From positions 310,001 to 374,000 of the forward strand of contig JPHH03000028.1 of the NCBI GenBank assembly GCA_000750105.3: a stretch of DNA of 64,000 bases, written 5' to 3'. Below are positions 20,889-32,035 of this stretch, in pieces (position 1 is the stretch's first letter; every line of letters starts with the position of its first letter). Under the pieces are notes generated by a model, which saw only the letters and a program-made list of their open reading frames with translations, searched no databases and was not told the origin of the DNA. Origin of the DNA: Tolypocladium sp. Sup5 PDA-1 (Eukaryota; Ascomycota; Sordariomycetes; Hypocreales; Ophiocordycipitaceae). The position numbers and the translations under genes were made by a program.

Positions 20889-22286
20889 TTAAACCTTTGC
20901 CAGCACCTTGACGCTCTGATAGCAGCGAGCGACCGCGACCAGCAGAACCCCGAATAGCATAAACACCCCGCTGAAAATTGCAGGGTGCGTGAAACTCCCG
21001 CTCGACTGAAGCAATGCACCACAAATCGGGGTGCCAGTAAGACCTGCGATAGCTAAGATTGTCATGGCCATGCCGAGATAGGTGCCGAGCTGATTCGCAT
21101 GCGGGGTGACTTGAGCAATGCAGGGCGACATCAGCGATACTATGCCGCCAGAGAAAAATCCATACAGAATCGCGAAGATGATAGTGGACGCGTTTGATGT
21201 TATAGCGGGCCAGCACAAGAGTAGGACCCCGCTGCACGCCCCTTTGATGATCATGGTGTTGTACCGGCCAATCTTGTCCGCAATCAAACCTGGCAGCACT
21301 CTTCCGAAAACCGAGGCGCCGTTGAGGATGGCCAGGAGATATGATGCCAGGTCCTGTCCCATGCCGTTCTGCTGGGCAAATTGCGGCAGGTAGAAGAAAG
21401 GCGTGAAAAGCCCAAGCGTCAGGAAGAAGATGCCCAGCGTCACCACCGTATACGGAACTCGCCTGAATGCTGCTGGCAATATAATCTTGCCACCGCGAGG
21501 AGGCAGTCGTTCTTTGATAGTGAACATGGCGATTAGCATCATGGCCAAGATGATGAATCCCACTATCCGAACTGACCAACCGAAGCCAAGGGATTCATTC
21601 TGCAGCATTCGGCTAAGGGCAATGGGAAAGATCACCCCGCCGATGGAGGATCCAGTCACCGTCAACCCCAGTGCGGCGGCTCGACGCCTGTGAAAATAAT
21701 GGCTGACGCAAGTCATAGCTGGAGCAAAGAGTATACCAGAAGCCACGCCTCCCAAGATCCCCTGGGCCAGCATGAACTGATAGTACTTGGTGCACAACGA
21801 GGTCATCATTATTGCAAACACAGCCATGAAACCAGGCAGAGGAATGACCTAGTGGATGAGACGGTTCGATCAGTCGAGTCTCGCGGACCGGGCAGGACAC
21901 ACTCACCCGAGCACCATATCGATCGAACAAGGGGCCGCCGACCGCGCCACCGGCATAGAGAAAGAACACTTGAATTGATCCAATCCAGGAGATGGAGGAT
22001 TGCGATTCATGAGACAGGAAGTGGCGGGAGTAGTAGTCCTGGAAAACACTGTCCCAGACGGCGGTTGTCAGCGTTCAGGTCAATAGGGTATCCGCATCAT
22101 CTCCCGAACTTACCCATATGCATTCATGTACCCGAAGGTCGAGAAAGAGACACAAAAGCCCCCCAGAACCACCAGCCACGCACGAAGGCCTCCTTCCGGG
22201 AACTCCGTGGCGGGTTTGGCATCTTCCTGGGGTGCAGTTTCCGCGCTGTCGGGGGCAGCGGGGTTTGGGTTTTCGATATCTGCCAT
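20889..22286 (-). CDS. MFS monocarboxylate-type transporter
   Basis: Intact 424-residue permease of the fungal monocarboxylate/riboflavin carrier branch of the major facilitator superfamily. Exons are 22286-22114, 22048-21907 and 21848-20889, both introns being GT-AG and in phase. The N-terminus is acidic and Pro-rich (MADIENPNPAAPDSAE), then EGGLRAWLVVLGGFCVSFST with the family's GG-RAW(L/V)V motif opens helix 1. SISWIGSIQVFFLY, GPLFDRYGAR, GILFAPAMTCVSHYF and RRRAAALGLTVTGSSIGG fit helices 2-5, and LADKIGR-like GLIADKIGRYNTM marks the 8-9 loop. The C-terminus ends in a short tail. About 12 hydrophobic segments are seen. The start at 22286 is preferred; 22349 would add 21 residues. The substrate is not predictable beyond a small carboxylate or vitamin. 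Confidence 0.9.
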
Positions 22287-24080
22287 TTGGAACGATGGAT
22301 GGGGTCTTTTGGGGGGCAACGAGAATGTCGAGATTTTTGTCACGGCCATGATTCATATTGAGAAGAGTCTCTCCCAGTGCCGCTGGCGGCTTTTATGCTT
22401 CGTTTAGAGTGGATCGAGTCTTCAACGCCCTCGGCATATTCGATAAAAAGCCGAAAGCTCTGCGTCTTAGCTGTATTACGGAGTAGACCGTACCGCATTA
22501 AATCTCCGAAATATCCCTACAGTGCGAAGAAACTTACGTAGCATATTCATACACACATCAGAGTTTAAGTCACAATGAACGTCGCATCTACTTTTGATGA
22601 AGGTGCGCCACCTTTTGAAAATATCCCATATCTCCCACTGAGGGGGTGTCTTTGGCGACGGAGACACCTCGAATATTGCAGCAGCGAATCCCTTTAGACA
22701 TGTCTCTATGGTAGAGAACACCTGCTATAGCAAGGAATCGGCGTTGGTGACCTCCAGAATCCTTGGCATTGTGGGCTTCCACTTGGGCCTGGCTTCTGCT
22801 TTTGGCTTCAACTCCTTCGGCTCAACTGGGGCTGTTTCCAATCTCCCTTCTTTCTCCCCAATAAAATTTGTCAATTCATTAACTTCGAGGCTCCTTTTGG
22901 CCACATCCTGTGCCTGGTTCCTCCCTGAGGATCTCGGGAGGGTTTGTTTGCGGATAGACAAGGGTAGCGTTATGACCCGCGATCCAGCCAATCGCGCGAT
23001 CGTGGGTACAAGGCATCTCTATAGTATGGGAGGAGGGGCTGCGGAAAAGTCCAGAAACTGGGAGCTACCTGTATCTTCGAAGCTACACAATTCTCCATAA
23101 AAGATTCGAGTTCAGGCGTGGGGAAGCAAACACCCGATCATGAATCGCTGTAAGATAAAGGGGGATACCGACAGAGCCTTTATTGCAGATGGACGTATTA
23201 AAGCAGTTGTATTTTTCATTGATCCAGTGGTTACGTAGAGAGCTGGCATCCACTACCTCAATAATTGACTTCTTTATTTTATCCTCCCACCTTATTTCCA
23301 GGCGCCTCAGACAGTCCCCAGTGAGCAGGCTATGGAGATGGTAGTAGCGTTGCTAATAGCGACAAATATGGCGGAGTCGATAAAAAAGACGCAGGAATTC
23401 AACAGGAAAGCCTGAAGAACAGGCAACAGGTCTAATTCTGGCCTCCGGGCACTTGCTCCAAGAAAAATGATTGGAGCAAGCTCTTGAGACATACAGCGAG
23501 GAAGCGGCTATGGAGATAAAGGTCTGATACACGGTGGTGAGAGCCCACGAACCGCGGCATGAGTTTCCACTAGTGGGTTTAGTGAATTGCAGCAGCGAGC
23601 ATATAACATGGACCTTGCTCAAGGCAAGATCTGCAACTATACTCTCCAGACCAGCGCGAATGCCAACACTGGACAATTTCGGTCAGTCAAGTCCTGTATA
23701 CCGCATCGGCTGCTTCCGACATGACGGGGGTTGCTGAGAAGATCGAAGAGCTGAAACAGAAGCAAAGCAAGGGAACCAGTAGTCGAGGCGACTACCTACG
23801 GCCAGCAGCCATTGACCCCGGAGACGACGCTTGTCGCAAGGTACATACTCACGACCTTGAATTCTTTCAGGGGTTCCTCTTTGTACTTCACACTTATTCT
23901 TGTCTCACCTGCTCAAAGACAATAGAAGCTCACGTATTTTTTGAATTCGAGATGTTTCGCATCAATTCCAACTCACGGCACTGCCTTCTGCCCAAGTTGC
24001 TGACGCCCACTTACAGGATGAGAATACAGCCGGTGGCATCGATCTAAAACAAAGCAGCCAACTCGTCCTTTCACCCGTCT
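22287..24080. other. Intergenic, no gene recognised
   Basis: A minus frame at 22725-22991 codes a charged, Pro-rich stretch (TAPVEPKELKPKAEARPKW) that might be a coding remnant, but it lacks a family match and flanking exons. A plus frame starting at 23721 (MTGVAEKIEELKQKQSKGTS, ending in a GTACAT donor-like site) could be a lone first exon. Neither is good enough to call. Confidence 0.35.
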
Positions 24081-24081
24081 T

Positions 24082-25137
24082 TCACAGCTTGCTCTTGCCA
24101 TCCAAATACACCCCTCCGAACTTCAGCATTTCCACAGCCTCTTTGACCAGTTCCTCCACAATCTCCCCAGCTGGCTGCACCCGCTGGATTGATCCTGCGA
24201 CCTGGCCCATAAAGTGCGGAATATCAATATCGTCTGCGCCGATTTCAAAATCATGCTCAATAGGGACTACGCCCCGATCGCATAGCTCCCGGATCTCCTG
24301 TGGCTTGCTGTGCCATCTCTTGATATAGTCGTTGGGCTTCATCCGCAACGGCCGCCCCGAGAGCACCAGCGTGCGCTCTGTGTCGTCGTAGTTGCACTCG
24401 ACAACTGCCTGCTTGTGCTCGTCGCTGCTATTAGACTCGACTGATGCTACGAAACGTGTGCCTATCCAAGCGGCTGTAGCGCCCTGCATCAGTGAGCTCG
24501 CGAGTCCACGACCGTTGCAGATGCCCCCTGCCGCAAGGACGAGGGCCGTTGAGCCGTTGAGCATCGGAGGCTTATAGTTCCGGGCAACATCGACGACAGC
24601 GGGAATCAGAACAGAGTTGGCGATTTCGCCGGTATGTCCGCCTGCCTCAGTGCCTTGGGCGCAGACAATATCGATACCGAGGTCCAAAGCCTTGACCGCG
24701 TGCTTAGGGTGGCCGACCATATTCATAACCAAGATGCCGTTCTTATGTAGCTTCTTGATAACATGCTCTGGTGGAATGCCAATCGCGCACACGAACAACT
24801 TGGCGCCACTCTCGATGGTGATGTCAATAAGCTCCTCGAGCTTGCCGCCTGTATAGTCGTGATTGGTCTTGCGGGCATTGCCGCCAATCTTGGGCAATGC
24901 AAGGTCAATGCCAAAGGGTAGGTCCGGGCGGGTGAAATTCTCCTTCATCTCGGCGATGATCTCGCGAAGTTGATCAGGCGTGTATTGCAAACCTCCTATC
25001 ACTCCAAGGCCCCCTGCATTCGAGACGGCCGCGACGAGGGCTCCGCCAGACGTACGCGCCATGCCGGCGAGCACAACGGGGTGTTGAATGCCCAAGAGGG
25101 TAGTAAAAGGGGTTGTAATTGGTCCGGAGGGTGCCAT
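24082..25137 (-). CDS. Nitronate monooxygenase (2-nitropropane dioxygenase family)
   Basis: Intact single-exon FMN enzyme of 351 residues that oxidises alkyl nitronates (such as toxic propionate-3-nitronate) to aldehydes or oxo-acids and nitrite. I start it at 25137 (MAPSGPITTPFTTLLGIQHP). The upstream in-frame Met at 25221 only adds a poorly conserved stretch. Motifs: VVLAGMARTSGG and VAAVSNAGGLGVIGG (FMN phosphate region), FGIDLALPKIGGNARKT, VCAQGTEAGGHTGEIA with the family's GxEAGGH block, and ALVLAAGGICNGRGLASSLM followed by GATAAWIGTRFVAS. The C-terminal HFMGQVAGSIQRVQPAGEIV is also typical. A decayed relative lies 6.4 kb away at 31575-32035. Confidence 0.93.
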   Translation of the reverse strand: MAPSGPITTPFTTLLGIQHPVVLAGMARTSGGALVAAVSNAGGLGVIGGLQYTPDQLREIIAEMKENFTRPDLPFGIDLALPKIGGNARKTNHDYTGGKLEELIDITIESGAKLFVCAIGIPPEHVIKKLHKNGILVMNMVGHPKHAVKALDLGIDIVCAQGTEAGGHTGEIANSVLIPAVVDVARNYKPPMLNGSTALVLAAGGICNGRGLASSLMQGATAAWIGTRFVASVESNSSDEHKQAVVECNYDDTERTLVLSGRPLRMKPNDYIKRWHSKPQEIRELCDRGVVPIEHDFEIGADDIDIPHFMGQVAGSIQRVQPAGEIVEELVKEAVEMLKFGGVYLDGKSKL

Positions 25138-25221
25138 GGTGCCGTTTTGCGTGGACGAGTGTCGAGTGAAGCTGGCAAGAAGGAATATATGTAGGCTGTC
25201 CGTGTAATTCACTATTAGCAC

Positions 25222-26014
25222 ATCGCGGGAGCCAAAATAGTGCTGCGGTACTTCGTACTCGACGGTGTGACACTTACATGGTACTGCTGTAAAGCGCGTG
25301 GAGAGGTTCTTGGCTCGGCGGTACAGCTCGAGAAAACTTTCAGCTCAAGATATGCAGCCATGGGGGTTTTGAATACCTCGTGGCCCAAGTCGAACGGGCA
25401 AAGCGGATAGACCAACCGGTCCGGCCGGCGTTGAAGAGGTGCATGTGGTGATGTGGGGTTGAGTAGCCGAAGACGCGGGGACATCGGTCTGCTTGGGGTG
25501 CCGAGGCACTCCCGGCTCCGTGCCGCTGCACTCGTAAGTCACAGCTCCCTTGCCAGCCTCTGCCCCCAGCCCATGCTTTACCCCGTTTACGCCGTCCATT
25601 GAAGGTGGGGCGAGCGGCCAACCTCACTTCGCCTACAGCGGCAATCGGTCTAGGCTGGCGGGCCTTTCTCCCGCGCCGATCGTACGTGCGGTTGGGGAGA
25701 AATGACAATGCCGCTCCCTAAAAAAAAGGGTCGAGATTTTGACTATTGACAGGCATCAATGCTTTTAGTTTGCCTGTACTGCGTAGTTTGACTGCATCCG
25801 ACACAATGACGCCGCTGAAGACAGCGCTTGTCCCTGACTGACGTATTTAGTTCCATTGGATGAAGAAACGTCTCCCGTTGTGCAATCTGCAAGGGACCTC
25901 CTTTTTGGCCCCATGCATCTTTCTATTTCAACCTGCGCGCCTTTCGTCGATGATGGTAACGTTATTGACGCTGTTTGCATTGGAGGGCCGCCAATGAATA
26001 TTGCTCTTTGCGAA
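25222..26014. other. Intergenic, no gene recognised
   Basis: Contains the promoter of the nitronate monooxygenase. Overlapping minus-strand frames at 25215-25708 share the same bases and match no family. Confidence 0.4.
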
Positions 26015-27055
26015 TTACATTAAACTTCTCCCTAGTTCGTCGGGAATCTTAAAGATCTGGCCAGTTGCCTGATCCTGCGCCCAATGCTGCTCGGCCTGTA
26101 TCGTAGGATTTGGGTCATTTATAGGCTGAATAAACGTCCTGTGTTCGTGGTAATGGATGGAGCGCGTTCGCCGTGGCTCATAGATGGTGTGAGTATGAGG
26201 CCTAATGTCCTCATGGATGACCGCAGATCGAGTGTGGATTGTATGGTCGAAGTCGATATCAGGGTGAGTTCGAACGCAGTCGAAATCTGAATCCAAATCC
26301 GGAGCTTTCGGTTCTGCTCTGTCTAGGTCGCAAATTTTGTCCATTTTCCCCTCGTACGTGGTATGGCCCTTTTCACTTGACAGTTCGTAATGCAGCTGAT
26401 TGTTATCAGCGACGTGGCATACCTGAGCTGAAGAAGCACTTGACCCCCCTGCCTCGCCGGTCGATTGCGGGTACTGCACGTGTGCTTGCTGACCTTGTTG
26501 AGTAATTCCTGATGGTGACAAACTCGAAGAGTGGTCCTTTGGAGTATCTGCATGAAGACTTGCAACAGGTCTCTCAGACAGGTGGTGATCCCCAGTCGTA
26601 TGCCGCGATGGCTGGAGTGATACAGGAACGCTACTCCCGCCGGAGTTGGAAGATCGGTGCTCTCTGAATTGCAACAGACATGTCCCTTGGAGCGTGTGAG
26701 ATTGAGCTGAATACTCTAGTCTTGGTGGTTGATGGGGAGGCCCGAACCCCAACGGGGATGCACCTGAACGCTCGGAACTGCCGTCTCTTCTGGTATAGAA
26801 TGCACATGCCTCCTGTCCTGTAGGGGGCGGAACGCGATCAGTGCTTGGGGCTGCTGAACCTTTGCGAATTTTATTCAGCAGCATTGTCGATCTTGGATGG
26901 CCTGGCTCAGCCATACTGCCGGCAACATCATTTGCTTGTCCGCTGTGATTTGAAGCAATTGGATCCTCCTCAGTGGCGGGATGTTGTGCGCCATCGGCAT
27001 GTTGAAAAAGGCGTTTGGCCCGCCTACAGCAGGCATCTTTGAAACGGTTCAACAT
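26015..27055 (-). CDS. Uncharacterised fungal protein with His-rich C-terminal block
   Basis: Uninterrupted frame of 346 residues from the Met at 27055 (MLNRFKDACCRRAKRLFQ); an upstream in-frame Met at 27205 would give 396. I do not recognise a named domain. The N-terminal 200 residues are Ser/Pro/Gly-rich and probably disordered. The C-terminal 100 are better ordered and look conserved: VIHEDIRPHTHTIYEPRRTR, then SIHYHEHRTFIQPINDPNP, then IPDELGRSLM at the end. The HEDIRPHTHT and HEHxxxxQPI strings echo the EHVRPHQHEDI and HEHVQPIIQ strings of the allergen-like protein encoded 1.4 kb away. This suggests a shared fold or partner, as an inference only. No signal peptide or membrane segment. 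Confidence 0.65.
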   Translation of the reverse strand: MLNRFKDACCRRAKRLFQHADGAQHPATEEDPIASNHSGQANDVAGSMAEPGHPRSTMLLNKIRKGSAAPSTDRVPPPTGQEACAFYTRRDGSSERSGASPLGFGPPHQPPRLEYSAQSHTLQGTCLLQFREHRSSNSGGSSVPVSLQPSRHTTGDHHLSERPVASLHADTPKDHSSSLSPSGITQQGQQAHVQYPQSTGEAGGSSASSAQVCHVADNNQLHYELSSEKGHTTYEGKMDKICDLDRAEPKAPDLDSDFDCVRTHPDIDFDHTIHTRSAVIHEDIRPHTHTIYEPRRTRSIHYHEHRTFIQPINDPNPTIQAEQHWAQDQATGQIFKIPDELGRSLM

Positions 27056-27555
27056 GGTGGAAGACAAAGGCGATCCAGTGCAATGACATGAAAGATGTTT
27101 AATTGGGTACGGGGGGGAATACAAGAATCGTCTAACCGGCAAAGTTGAGTAGAGCGAGTCGTTGTAATAAGCAAAGGTTTCATGAAAGTTCCATAGAGAA
27201 TGCAATGCCGCATGGGAGACCCCCCAATCCGACCTTCAACAACCCAGAGAACATGAAGTACTCTTGAAGCGCTGCATCGATTGCCGATTAAGTTCAGGCA
27301 TCTGAGATTTCGAGACCCGACCAATCGGTCATCCGAATCAGAGGGATAACGTTACCTCGCCACCATCCTCACCAGGTATTTTAGGCTCTCGCGCCTGAAT
27401 TTGTCGTGGGGTCGGCTTAGCTCTACTATGACGTCTCAGATCGGAGGCCATCGTGCGCTGACGTCAACCTAAACATGATGCAAAAACCGGCAACGGCCTA
27501 TCACTAGATCAACTACAGCACGCCCGAGCGCAGGACCTCTCCGAGATATATGTAC

Positions 27556-27836
27556 ACACCGGGCCCCGTAAGATTGTACTCCCTTTTCGGCCCCATGCAC
27601 TGCAGCCAATAGCATTCGAATGCTCAGAACACGGTCACGGGAAAGAAGACCTCTTTGAGGATTACTGATCTCCTTAAATTTCTCAATAAATATCGCCGTA
27701 ATACGAAGCTCAAATAATTACTCTACTCGTGTTTTTAATTAAAATTTCCATTTTCCAATCGCCTAGAAAGGAACATCGCTGAATATATGTTAAAGGTGGG
27801 TCTCAAAATGTGGCGCTTACAATCGTACCGGGCCTG
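27556..27836. repeat. Possible second short inverted-repeat element
   Basis: The left end cgggccccgtaagattgta (about 27561) and right end cttacaatcgtaccgggcc (about 27817-27835) are imperfect inverted repeats, and both resemble the terminal repeat of the element at 8802-9387 (gggccccgtacgatttta). The interior is AT-rich and has no coding sequence. It is plausibly a shorter, RIP-eroded member of the same family. Target duplication not identified. Confidence 0.4.
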
Positions 27837-28291
27837 AAGTATATTGCGACTGCTCTCGCATGGCGTATTCCAAGCATTCCTGTGATTAGGGAATATACCT
27901 AGCCTAATCCCAGGCGCTATTGCGGCGCTGTGCTCAATGCAGGTGATGTTCTGCGTCGATCAACGGGAGCTTGTTCTCCGTAGATGACGTGCTGCATTCC
28001 CATCCCACGATCAAACCACAGTAGTCAACGGAAAAGATCATGAAGCTGCTTGGCTGTCTCCATTAACTATTCGTTGGGGCAGAGGCGCTACATGGAAACC
28101 CCAGGATGACGTTTTCGATATCACCGTTGCATCGAGTCCTCCACTTGATTACAATCGGTCGTGGTCAATTTCAGCTCTGTTTGATCGCTAGCTGAAGTTT
28201 GTTCGGGTATGACGTGCATGATATGTACGAGGTAGAGGGAAGTTTCGCATCGTTGAGTCCGATGTTGAGCTAGTCGTCATTTACTCCGTAG
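27837..28291. other. Upstream region of the allergen-like gene
   Basis: AT-rich intergenic DNA with no open frame of note. It presumably carries upstream control elements for the gene at 28431. Confidence 0.4.
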
Positions 28292-28303
28292 CATATATAT
28301 ATC
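28292..28303 (+). promoter_or_regulatory. TATA box of the allergen-like gene
   Basis: catatatatatc sits about 130 bp upstream of the start codon at 28431, a usual spacing for a strongly expressed fungal gene with a 60-100 nt leader. No other regulatory site was identified. Confidence 0.5.
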
Positions 28304-28430
28304 ATAACTAATTCAACCAGTTTGAGACACGTCTGCACTTCAACTCATTCAGATCTATAATTATATCTGCTGCCCATTCAAGCACTTTTCTCCAGATCCC
28401 TTCATTTTGGTACTCATTGAATCTGTCAAT

Positions 28431-29158
28431 ATGGAGAAAGCAAAACAAGCCGTTTCAAACTTCGTTTCCCGTGATGGGAAACACACGACCACTGTCGATG
28501 AGGACGTTGGGAAGGCTGTTACCGACGAACATGTTCGCCCGCACCAACATGAAGATATATCAACTGCTGTCGACAAGGAAGTCCATCAAGACCACCATCA
28601 CACTACTGTCCAGCCTATCAATGCGAAAGAAACTCTGTGTGTCTCCTGTTTCTACCCAAACTCATGCCATGATCTAACCACACTGCGCACAGGCCCGAGA
28701 AGCACACTCACAACGCCATGCCAACTGAGCACAAAACCTTCGAGCATGGCAATGAAAAGGACGTCAAAGAGTTCCTTGACCGTGATGCCAGCAAGTACAA
28801 GGACAGCTCCATTACCCACAACACCACCCACTCTGCTTCTACGGCGCCCGTTGTCTCAGGCGAGCACACCCACCACCATGTTCATGAGCACGTTCAACCG
28901 ATCATCCAAAAGGAAACTGTCGCACCGCAAGTCGTTCACACGACTGTGCCTGTCCAAGAAACCCACCACGCTGCGGCCGTGCACCATGGAACCTCAACGC
29001 TACCTACCAAAACTCTGGAAGAATTTTCAAGCGGTAGAGGTACGCTTGACGGTAGAGGGACTACGCAAGTGAACGAATTTGAGGGCTGCCCTAAGATTGG
29101 GGGAAAAAATTCGCAGTCCAGCCGTGGAGCTCAAGGTGTGGTTAATGAGCGAGCGTGA
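28431..29158 (+). CDS. His/Glu-rich allergen-like fungal protein
   Basis: Intact 223-residue cytosolic protein of a widespread ascomycete family usually annotated only as 'allergen'. Its biochemical role is unknown to me. Exons 28431-28636 and 28693-29158; splicing makes KETLPEKHTHNAMPTEHKTF in phase. Motifs in order: MEKAKQAVSNFVSRDGKHTT, VTDEHVRPHQHEDISTAVDK, VHQDHHHTTVQPI, KTFEHGNEKDVKEFLDRDAS, THHHVHEHVQPIIQKETV, VVHTTVPVQETHHAAAVHHG and TSTLPTKTLEEF. These give repeated H-E-H-V-(R/Q)-P units that could bind metal or act as a heat- and stress-stable disordered protein. It has no signal peptide. The last 30 residues (after GCPKIGG) look less conserved. Confidence 0.85.
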
Positions 29159-30327
29159 GGAATTGCTCAATCTGGGGGCCACATGTTCTTTGCCACGATG
29201 GTTACCTGTTTGATGCAAGTTTACAGTCTACCATTTCGTTTAGTTCTTCAAAATGCAAATATTTTTCAGCCCCTTGTTGATCCCAATCTCGTTTACGCTC
29301 CTCGCATGGGTCATTTGTTCATTGAGGTTCTTGGCGGCGGTATGCTCGTTCGACGTTGATGGATGATCTGAACTCCATGAATAATGCAAATGAAGATGGA
29401 AAAGCTGCATTGACTTAATGTGGGAGCATGTCCGAATGTGTATATTAGTGTAATTTCCAGTTGTGTGTTGTCCTCAATTTAATTGTTCTGTACCGTTGCA
29501 TTTTCCTTGACGCCCAGTATTTACATCGCCCCAGAATGTGGCTACATAATAGATTCGTGATCGTTATAATCCTTCATCATGAATAGTAACTGTTACATCA
29601 CACTACTTGAGATTGGTTTACACGGCGTTATGTCTTTGATAGTGCTATAGAGGTGACATGGGTAGTTGGACAAGCTATGGATGGATTATTAGTCTCCAAC
29701 ATGTGAATTGCCACCTCTAGGCAACAGTCTTATTACCGGCAAGTATGTCGCCAAGTCTTAAAAGATAATAGCAACTTGTCAGCGCTGGATGACTCCCTCA
29801 GCCTGCTCTCAGGCGGTCCGGAGCTGGTTTCCCGAGATGACTTTACGAATTTTGCTAGAGCCGTTTACGAGGCTACTCTCTCGAATCTGCGAAGCCACCC
29901 AGATGTAGGCCTCTCCCGGCTATACTCGTTTTATACAAGACCTCTATCGCCAGTTCGTCAGATTGAGTGCATTGAGCTGGACTCTGCCATATACGTCAAT
30001 GGCTTCGTAAAGCAAAGTAATGCCCCCGACGGCCTCAGACGCATCTCCCACCGGAAGAGGGGCAACAGCACATATACCTAGTTATCATGAGTCCGCTGGC
30101 AAAAGTTCTTGCTCGTACGTATCGACGCCCAGCACCAGATCATTTCAGTATATGACGCTGCATGATTGACAGTATCCGACTGCTGACACTTGGTTCCGGA
30201 CTTTGAGGGTCATGCGTCCTAGATAAAGAGCTTGATTAATAGCCAAATCTCACATAGCCATGAATATGAGGTGCACGTATCCGGTACAATAGGAAGCAAG
30301 AAATATGGTACCGCCAAGAGACCAACT
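29159..30327. other. Intergenic, one orphan frame
   Basis: The plus frame 29776-30081 encodes a 100-residue stretch with plausible composition (RDDFTNFARAVYEATLSN and SRLYSFYTRPLSPVRQIECI). It could be an exon, but it lacks a convincing start or splice partner and I do not recognise it. The rest is AT-rich and empty. Confidence 0.35.
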
Positions 30328-30615
30328 GTTCATCGTCAAAGTTCTCGATAACGGCGGGCAAGACCTTGGTTCTCGGAGTGGTTGCGGGCATGGACTTTGC
30401 CGCCTCGGATTCCAAGCAGCAGAGCTGCCCCAAGATTTCTTTTGTTAATCTGAGCTTGGAAAGCGAGCTGTCGGAGTCCGTCAATAAGGCTGCCGCTGCC
30501 CTGGTCGAAAGGGGCGTGTTCGCCGGTGTCGCCTCCGGCAACTCCTAACAACGATATCGGCACCAGCTCGCCAGCGTCCAAGCCCACGACTTACACCGTC
30601 GTGGCCCCCGATGAG
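30328..30615 (+). pseudogene. Subtilisin-like (S8, proteinase K type) protease fragment
   Basis: Internal piece of a secreted fungal subtilase. VKVLDNGGQ is followed after a frame change by VLGVVAGMDFAASDSKQQSC, then SFVNLSLE-like ISFVNLSLESELSESVNKAA and AALVERGVFAGVASGN. After another frame change come NNDIGTSSPASKPTTYTVVA and PDE, then a stop. This covers the stretch from just after the catalytic His region to the oxyanion Asn (G-x-A-S-G-N). The Asp, His and Ser catalytic segments are missing. With two frame changes in 300 bp and no flanking domains it is a dead fragment. Ancestral proteins digest extracellular protein or insect cuticle. Confidence 0.7.
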
Positions 30616-31574
30616 TAAGACGGGCGGCCTCTGTTTACAACTACAGAAAGGTTGTCGATATATTTAGCCAGGGTAGCAACGGTCTGTCCACATACCCGTT
30701 TTCGCCACGTAAGCCGTCGACATGCTGCAAGTTATAACTTGGCACTTGACCCTGACTAGAGAGTGTCATGTCGGGCACACCAATGGTAACCTGTTATATA
30801 ATTGAACTTTGCCGCGTAGCTTGCTACAAGGGAAAGTCTGACGGCGACACGCTTTCCAAGCGCATCCAGGAACCTGCAACCAAGAACTCACGCACAAGTG
30901 TCCCCTCAGGCGAAACCTGCTTGCGTTTAGCGGTAGCCCCTCAGGATAGATAGTTGCAATATACCAACGTGTGTTGCGGAGCATCAAGGTCATGGGGGCT
31001 TAATGTAGAGGAGGTAACTTGGTAGGAAGCTGGAAATGACTGGTGGATTGCAAAGAGGATTGCGCCTTAGATCTCTATGGCGAGGTTTTATATGGTTGAC
31101 AGTACCCTAATAATTCAGTTCTTCTGTGCTCATTCACGAACTAAGAGAGTCCCTTCGGTGACTAGCGTGGTCGGCCTAGACAGAAATATAGCGGACTGCT
31201 ACAGGTCCGGCCTTTGTTATAACAGTGAAACTTCCGGGTACGGGTTCCCTGGTAGAGAGTCCGGGGAGGGAATTACTAAACAAGACGTGGCAAGTGCCAA
31301 TAACTGGATGTCCAGCAAAGTCCATCTCGTTGATAGGAGTGGAGATGTTGATTCGAAATGAGCCATCCTTGTTTTCTTGATGTAAAAATACAGTCTCGGA
31401 AAATTAAACTCTCATGCAATCATTTGCATGCGCTCACAGCCCGGTGAGCAGTCTTCTGCGACCTTCACGACGACCATTTGGTTCCCTTTGAAGCTAGGTG
31501 TGATAGGTCAGTTGGGGCGTGAGACCCGAACCATCCGGAAAGCCTCCACTGGCGATCAATGGGACTCCAAGTAC
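30616..31574. other. Intergenic, no gene recognised
   Basis: Only short, unsupported frames (for example 31077-31361 plus). Nothing identifiable. Confidence 0.4.
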
Positions 31575-32035
31575 TTACCTAGCCTTGCTTGATGAGATCA
31601 AATTCGTAACATAATTGTCCCCGATTTGGCCAGCGCATTGGGAGCCATCAATGCTCAAGAAATCGGCACCCCGCCACACCGCGGCCCGTACATGAAGGAT
31701 GCTAGTGGATTTGTGCAGGACTATGGCCCCGGCGTCCATGAGCTGAGAGATGATGGGGCCAGGGGAATTGCCAGCCGTCTCAACTATCTTAGTGTCTTCG
31801 TCGATGACAGCCTGGGCGTAGCCATAGTAGTCTGGCGGCACGATGCTAGGGAGAAGCGTGATGTTAACCCCGAATGGCCTCGAAGTGAGATCTCGACAGC
31901 GACGGACTTCTTCACGAAGGCCTCCGGGAGTCGGGGGTCAAGATCGGTAATGATGCCTAGCCCTCCAGCATTAGATACCGCAGAGGCCAATCTGGCAGTC
32001 CCGCATCATGCCTCCGTGAACGACGGGTACTAGAG
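31575..32035 (-). pseudogene. Nitronate monooxygenase relic
   Basis: Decayed relative of the intact enzyme at 24082-25137 but from a different subgroup. Reading right to left: MASAVSNAGGLGIITDLDPR and LPEAFVKE (FMN phosphate region). After a frame change VPPDYYGYAQAVIDEDTKIV, ETAGNSPGPIISQLMDAG, AIVLHKSTSILHVRAAVWRG and ADFLSIDGSQCAGQIGDNY follow, matching the family's HKC-S..HA and GxECAGH region, then VTNLIS before the frame ends. The N-terminal 40 residues and the whole C-terminal third are absent. The His of the expected A-G-H is replaced (CAGQ). Nonfunctional. Confidence 0.75.

Noticed and set aside
25340..25708. Overlapping minus frames upstream of the nitronate monooxygenase
   Set aside because: Two frames share the same GC-rich bases, with no domain, no consistent start and Arg/Pro-heavy composition typical of non-coding GC-rich DNA.
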